Origin: CAYVHB01 sp964450865
GTDB taxonomy: Bacteria > Bacillota > Clostridia > Saccharofermentanales > UBA5734
Direction of reading: 5' to 3'
Assembly (NCBI GenBank): GCA_964450865.1
Contig: CAYVHB010000001.1
Span: 129,249 to 193,248 of the forward strand
DNA length: 64,000 nt
Every line of letters begins with the position of its first letter. Within the stretch, counting starts at the first letter, position 1. Shown here piece after piece: positions 59,994-64,000 of this stretch. Below the pieces are notes generated by a model that made no database searches, was not told where the DNA came from, and worked only from the letters and a program-made list of their open reading frames with translations. The position numbers and the translations under genes are program-made.

Positions 59994-61250
59994 TTAGCCA
60001 CCAAAATGGACGGGAGTGACATTCGGCGTCAGCTTGGCGAAGCTGTAACCCTTGGCCTGGAGTGCTTCAATGACCATGGGCAAGGCTTCAACCGTTGTCC
60101 GTTTGCCAGCGGCATCATGCATCAAAATGACCAGCTTTTTCCGGCTGCCGGCCGAATTGATGACATTGCGCACGATCTTCCGGGCTGACGGAACGGTTGA
60201 CGATGAGTCGCCGGATGAGCAGTTCCAGTCGAAGTAGACGTAGCCGCGAGCCTGGACAGCCCTTGTGATGGCAGCATGGGTACTGCGGTTAAAGTCATTG
60301 ATACTGCCGCCCGGGAAGCGCACCAGACGCGGTTTCAGGCCAGTTGTTTTATAAATGTAGCGATAATTGGCATCAAGATCACTCATAAAAGCAGCAGTCG
60401 AGGCATAGATGACCCGGTAATTATGCGTAGCAGTATGCATGCCGACGGCATGGCCCTGGCTGACTGTCTGGCGCAAGATCTGCTTGCTGCGGTCCGATGT
60501 CTTGTTATTGACAAAGAACGTCGCCTTGATCCCATATCGCGCCAGGATAGCCCTGATCTCCACCGTGCGCTCGGAAGGGCCATCGTCAAATGTCAGATAA
60601 ACCACGTAGCCTGGCTTGGCCCTGGGTGCGGGCTTCGGTGTCGGCTTGATGGTCGGTACCCGGGTTGGATCTGTATCAGTCGTCTGCTGCCCCGCTTCAC
60701 CAGGATTTCCACCGGGCCTGATGTCCGGTTCATCCCCCGGGTTATCCGCAGAAACAGGCGCTTGCGGGGTCACAGGTTCCACCTGGCCGGGCAAAGGATC
60801 TCCAGACGATGTCCCGGAATGGGCGGCATCCGGATCTGATACCGATTGATTACCAGCAGCTGTCGATGCCGGGGGACCGCCATGCTGCCCGGACTGATCA
60901 ACTGCTGCATCGTCAGTCGTCGTCTGACCATCTATGCCACCAGCACCAGGATTTTCCCGGAACTGGTCATTTACCTGACCGTCTCCCTCAGCGCCGGCAC
61001 CGGATCCAGGCTTAACAGTCTGCCAGCCTGAACCGGAAGTACCATCCGGATCCATCTCGTCATCTCGGTCCGACACAGGCGGCGGCTGCAGACTGGATTG
61101 CCCGCCGCCGGGAACAGGTGTCAGAAAAATCGATGAACCCATAAAAAAAGTGATCACAACAAGAATCAGGACTGTAGGCAGCAACAGGGCAACCGTTACC
61201 CCCCGGCCTGAGAATTTGCGATTTCCCAACCGCAGGTCAATTCGTCTCAT
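59994..61250 (-). CDS. Polysaccharide deacetylase, NodB domain (paralogue A)
   Basis: A 418-aa protein: basic N-end, membrane helix (VTVALLLPTVLILVVITFFMG), a low-complexity linker (about residues 45-195; D, G, S, P, T, Q), and a NodB domain: YLTFDDGPSERT, GMHTATHNY (metal His pair), RFPGGS, FDWNCSSGDS and MHDAAGKRTT. These are the metal-binding and catalytic motifs for removing N-acetyl groups from peptidoglycan or chitin-like chains, as in PgdA. GGGAGAT lies before the ATG. Similar in layout and motifs to the deacetylase at 61733, so the two come from one duplication. Confidence 0.9.
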   Translation of the reverse strand: MRRIDLRLGNRKFSGRGVTVALLLPTVLILVVITFFMGSSIFLTPVPGGGQSSLQPPPVSDRDDEMDPDGTSGSGWQTVKPGSGAGAEGDGQVNDQFRENPGAGGIDGQTTTDDAAVDQSGQHGGPPASTAAGNQSVSDPDAAHSGTSSGDPLPGQVEPVTPQAPVSADNPGDEPDIRPGGNPGEAGQQTTDTDPTRVPTIKPTPKPAPRAKPGYVVYLTFDDGPSERTVEIRAILARYGIKATFFVNNKTSDRSKQILRQTVSQGHAVGMHTATHNYRVIYASTAAFMSDLDANYRYIYKTTGLKPRLVRFPGGSINDFNRSTHAAITRAVQARGYVYFDWNCSSGDSSSTVPSARKIVRNVINSAGSRKKLVILMHDAAGKRTTVEALPMVIEALQAKGYSFAKLTPNVTPVHFGG

Positions 61251-61732
61251 GATAGATCTCCCCTGCCCGGCTTAACCAGTTTCAGTGCGGCCAGCCGGAT
61301 AGCCATCATGACCGCTGTCTGCACAGTCATCCTGGCGGATACAAGCACAGTCATCCTGGCCGCCATCCTGTCAGCTTTATTAATGAAGTCTTCAGAATGG
61401 CTAAATGACCATTTTCAGAACTTTTCGAATTGCAATGTACAGCATCGAAAAGCTTTGTCTCTATATTGCCTTGACTGGGATGTACATGCAAGGGGTTATT
61501 TGTAAAAAATAGACAAAAAAACAAGGCCAACAGCCTTTTCCGGCTATTCAGCCATTATATATCAGCCGGAAGATGTCTTGCCAGCCAGCCCGGCCAACGT
61601 TTGTTTCAGCCCGGTCCGTGCACCGGGCCGATGCTCTGGTCACCGTTCCGGTCATGGGTCCGGTGACTGTCCCGGCCAATGTCCCGGTTTGTGCCTTGGT
61701 CTTTGTTCAGCCGTTTTATCGCTTTAAATAGA
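61251..61732. other. Intergenic region between the two deacetylase genes
   Basis: 482 bases. It holds the terminator of the upstream deacetylase (61515-61537), an 8-base perfect inverted repeat CTTTTCGA/TCGAAAAG (61421-61428 and 61445-61452), and a 16-base direct repeat GCACAGTCATCCTGGC at 61321-61336 and 61345-61360. No convincing promoter or small gene; the 64-codon frame at 61308 has no ribosome site. Confidence 0.55.
61515..61537 (-). terminator. Terminator of the second deacetylase operon
   Basis: Minus strand: AAGGC-TGTTG-GCCTT (five-pair stem with five-base loop) followed by GTTTTTTT. Confidence 0.7.
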
Positions 61733-63163
61733 TCAGCCGAAAACGACCGGCCGCACCTGGTCAGTCAGCGGCAACAAGGTAAAGCCTTTGTCCTGCAATT
61801 GTCTGATCAAGGCTGGCAGAGCCTCGACAGTCGTATATTTGCCGCTGGCATCGTGGCAGAGCACGAACAGGCGCCGGCGGGAACTGGCAGTCTGCATGAC
61901 ATTCCTGATAATCTGCTTGACTGACACGGAGCGGGACATGGCATCCCCGGTTATGCTGTTCCAGTCAAAATACACATAGCCCATTTCTTTGACAGTCGCA
62001 GTCAGAGTCGGAGCCAGTGAGCGATTGTAATCATTAAAGCTGCCACCCGGAAAACGCATGATCGTCGGGGACAGACCGGTCAGGTCAAAGATCATCTGGC
62101 GGTTGAGTTCCAGGTCTTTCAGGAAGGATTGCTTGTTTTTATAGATTCTGGTGTATTGATGGGTCGCGGAATGCATACCCAGGACATGACCGGCCGCTGC
62201 TGTCTGGCGCACGATATCCGGATATTTCCTCATGCCGGTATTGGTGACAAAGAATGTCGCCTTGATGTGATACCGCTCGAGAATATCAAGAATCTCCAGG
62301 GTGCGTAAGGACGGCCCGTCATCAAAGGTCAGGTAAGCAACCTTTTCCGGCTCGATTTGCGGCGCTGGTGCCGGCGATAAGTCCGGGGCAGCCGTCGGTT
62401 CAGCAGTCTGGATAACAGGACTGGCCGGGGCAGTCGTCGGTATCAATCCGGGTTCGGTCGTGGCAGCCGGCGTCGGCAACAGGGAAAGGGTTGGCCTCAT
62501 GGGATGAAAGCCCGGGGTGACCGGGCGGCTGGCTGGGTCCGATGCAAGATCGCTATCATGGTCTGGCAGGGTGGTCGTGGTCTTCGGCTCATGGCTGGCT
62601 GAAGGGCCCGGCATCGATCCGGTTGATCCAGGCTGGTTCCCGGCTCCGGATGCATGATCAGGCAGCGAACTGGCCAGCAAGGACCAGAATATATTTTCCT
62701 CAGCCATAGAAGGGGTAATACTATGGGCATAGGGGGCAATCGATTCAACTTCAACACTTTCAGTCAGTTCCGCCAGTCGCTGCGTCAGTTCATTGATCTG
62801 ACGCGTCTGACGAATGGAAGTGCTGATAAACAGGATGGTTACGATGATCAGGGCCAGGAGCGTTGCTGGCAAAACATACAGGATGCTGATCAGGATAATC
62901 CGGCGAAAAAACGCCACACTGCCAAAATAGGCAGGCTTCCCTGAGCTTGTCTCAGCCGGCCCCGCCTGGACTGCCTGGCCCGCCTGGGTCACTGAAGTCG
63001 CATCCGTAACCGTAACCTGGGCCTGGCCGGCCTGGCTCGCCAATTGCATAGACTGCTCAGCCGCCCTGGATGCGCGCAAAGCAGCCGGATTCTCAAGCAT
63101 CTCCAGCTGCTGCTGCCCAGGCTCATCGGACTGGGCCTGATCCCGGATCGTGCTGCTATTCAT
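61733..63163 (-). CDS. Polysaccharide deacetylase, NodB domain (paralogue B)
   Basis: A 476-aa protein: cytoplasmic tail (Q, A, rich), membrane helix (ILISILYVLPATLLALIIVTILF, about 93-115), low-complexity linker, and NodB domain: YLTFDDGPSLRT, GMHSATHQY, RFPGGS, FDWNSITGDA, LCHDASGKYTT. Reads as paralogue of the protein at 59994; 30-40 percent of the NodB part is similar by eye. Starts 3 bases after the bactofilin stop, so coupled with it. Deacetylated glycan resists lysozyme; a link between bactofilin and a wall enzyme fits known bactofilin roles in wall shaping (inference). Confidence 0.9.
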   Translation of the reverse strand: MNSSTIRDQAQSDEPGQQQLEMLENPAALRASRAAEQSMQLASQAGQAQVTVTDATSVTQAGQAVQAGPAETSSGKPAYFGSVAFFRRIILISILYVLPATLLALIIVTILFISTSIRQTRQINELTQRLAELTESVEVESIAPYAHSITPSMAEENIFWSLLASSLPDHASGAGNQPGSTGSMPGPSASHEPKTTTTLPDHDSDLASDPASRPVTPGFHPMRPTLSLLPTPAATTEPGLIPTTAPASPVIQTAEPTAAPDLSPAPAPQIEPEKVAYLTFDDGPSLRTLEILDILERYHIKATFFVTNTGMRKYPDIVRQTAAAGHVLGMHSATHQYTRIYKNKQSFLKDLELNRQMIFDLTGLSPTIMRFPGGSFNDYNRSLAPTLTATVKEMGYVYFDWNSITGDAMSRSVSVKQIIRNVMQTASSRRRLFVLCHDASGKYTTVEALPALIRQLQDKGFTLLPLTDQVRPVVFG

Positions 63164-63166
63164 GAA

Positions 63167-63961
63167 TCAATCCCTGATCTGGCTGACCGCCTGAAAAACT
63201 GACGCATCCGCGTCTTCAGCGCCGACATTCATAATGCCCTGAACGATCGCACCGAACTCAAACTGAACCCGGCGGGTACTCAAGTCACCCAGCAAATACG
63301 CGTTCTGATGCAGCAGGATCGTGTTACCGGCACTAAGATTGCCCTTGATCTTGCCGTCAATATCCATCTGATCACTGTTGATATCACCAATAAGCACGCT
63401 GTTGCCGCGCATGATGACCAGCTGGCGGGCATTAATCCGGCCAATGACCTGGGCATTTTGCATCTCGATGTTATCACAGCTGATATTGCCTTCAATGCGC
63501 CCTGTGATCTTGATGTTGCCTTCACAGTTCACATCGCCACGAATCATTCCCTGGATATCAAGATTTGACTGCGTGGCCAGGTTACCATATAAAACGGTAC
63601 CGGCGGTGATCAGGGTCATTTCCTTGCGCGGATCGGCCGCCGGGGCTGCCGGGGCCACGGGAACAGCCGCTGCGGCGGCTGGAACAGACGCTGCTGAAAC
63701 ACCAGCCGGCATATTCAGTCCGTTCGCAGCAACCGCAGGCTGCACCGGGAGCCGGTCCGCATAGCTGGATCCGGATCGGCCGTTATCAGCCAACCCGGAC
63801 CCGTCCGGATCACCGCCATGATAGGCGGGCCGCACATCACTGGTCCGTACACTGGATCGTGATGGCTCTACCGGTCCGGCTGCGTTCGAGCTGCCGCCCA
63901 CGATTTCATCAAGCGCTTGTCTGAAATTCTTCTTAACACTCATTATTGGTTCGGGTGTCAT
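63167..63961 (-). CDS. Bactofilin family cytoskeletal protein
   Basis: A 264-aa protein. N-terminal about 125 residues are disordered (S, A, P, V, G rich), then the bactofilin beta-helix: TLITAGTVLYGNLATQSNLDIQGMIRGDVNCEGNIKITGRIEGNISCDNIEM, with repeated G-x-(I/L)-x-G-(D/N)-(I/L) turns to LLGDLSTRRVQFEFGA. Family role: polymerising scaffold for wall enzymes. ATG at 63961 is chosen (AAAGGGTGG close upstream); GTG at 63985 and ATG at 63943 are alternatives. Longer N-tail than usual. No stop-to-start gap to the deacetylase (3 bases). Confidence 0.88.
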   Translation of the reverse strand: MTPEPIMSVKKNFRQALDEIVGGSSNAAGPVEPSRSSVRTSDVRPAYHGGDPDGSGLADNGRSGSSYADRLPVQPAVAANGLNMPAGVSAASVPAAAAAVPVAPAAPAADPRKEMTLITAGTVLYGNLATQSNLDIQGMIRGDVNCEGNIKITGRIEGNISCDNIEMQNAQVIGRINARQLVIMRGNSVLIGDINSDQMDIDGKIKGNLSAGNTILLHQNAYLLGDLSTRRVQFEFGAIVQGIMNVGAEDADASVFQAVSQIRD

Positions 63962-64000
63962 AACCACCCTTTTTCCATTACGCACATTGCCAGACCTGTC

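Noticed and set aside
61308..61505. 65-codon plus-strand frame between the deacetylases
   Set aside because: No ribosome site; covers a direct repeat and an inverted repeat.

Overview
This 64 kb window looks like a chromosomal segment from a fermentative Gram-positive Bacillota, probably of the class Clostridia. Evidence: a T-box leader before pheST, strong AGGAGG-type ribosome sites, an mreCD-mrdA-MGS-like block, comEC-holA, QueH, RqcH, an LCP protein with a class D-like sortase, and a partial 2-hydroxyacyl-CoA dehydratase activase. Coding DNA is GC-rich; several intergenic patches are strongly AT-rich. I see no rRNA, IS element, prophage or CRISPR array. One tRNA gene is present (Thr, anticodon CGU).

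Layout. 1-3.4 kb (minus): dehydratase activase, 2H phosphoesterase, an unknown 87-aa protein, a CopZ-like metallochaperone, tRNA-Thr. 3.6-7.2 kb: mtaD, ahcY and a purine nucleoside phosphorylase, an S-adenosylhomocysteine recycling group. 7.3-14.1 kb: secA, a YerC/TrpR-like regulator and three Tad-type pseudopilin genes. 14.3-16.9 kb: a polar amino acid ABC importer whose binding protein appears circularly permuted, behind a structured leader. 17-20.9 kb: T-box-pheS-pheT. 21-23.7 kb: gdhA, dtd and a metallo-beta-lactamase-fold hydrolase. 23.9-38.4 kb: cell-shape, division and housekeeping genes (MGS-like protein, mrdA, mreD, mreC, radC, maf, asnS, a SEC-C protein, icd, holA, comEC, engB). 38.8-43 kb (plus): two tandem PRPP-synthase paralogues, then the beta and a tiny gamma subunit of a sodium-pumping decarboxylase. 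43.1-48.8 kb: an unknown membrane protein, rqcH, queH and ruvCAB. 49-54 kb: a complete livKHMGF branched-chain amino acid importer. 54-64 kb: an unknown alpha-toroid-like protein, LCP protein, sortase, membrane protein and secreted anchored protein, then two polysaccharide deacetylases and a bactofilin.

How it fits together. Two amino acid importers, GdhA, a hydroxyacyl-CoA dehydratase activase and Na+-decarboxylase subunits suggest amino acid (glutamate) fermentation; this is inference from gene content. The envelope genes (mreCD, mrdA, LCP, sortase, deacetylases, bactofilin) form two clusters at about 24-28 kb and 55-64 kb.

Most unusual points: the permuted solute-binding protein with its leader RNA; the PRPP-synthase pair in which one copy has lost the KRR catalytic loop; an AhcY of the archaeal EAKTA type beside a SAH deaminase, hinting at S-inosylhomocysteine recycling; an MGS-like protein lacking key residues at the mre locus; a pseudopilin gene with no ordinary start near its membrane segment; and repeated growth of low-complexity segments in housekeeping proteins.
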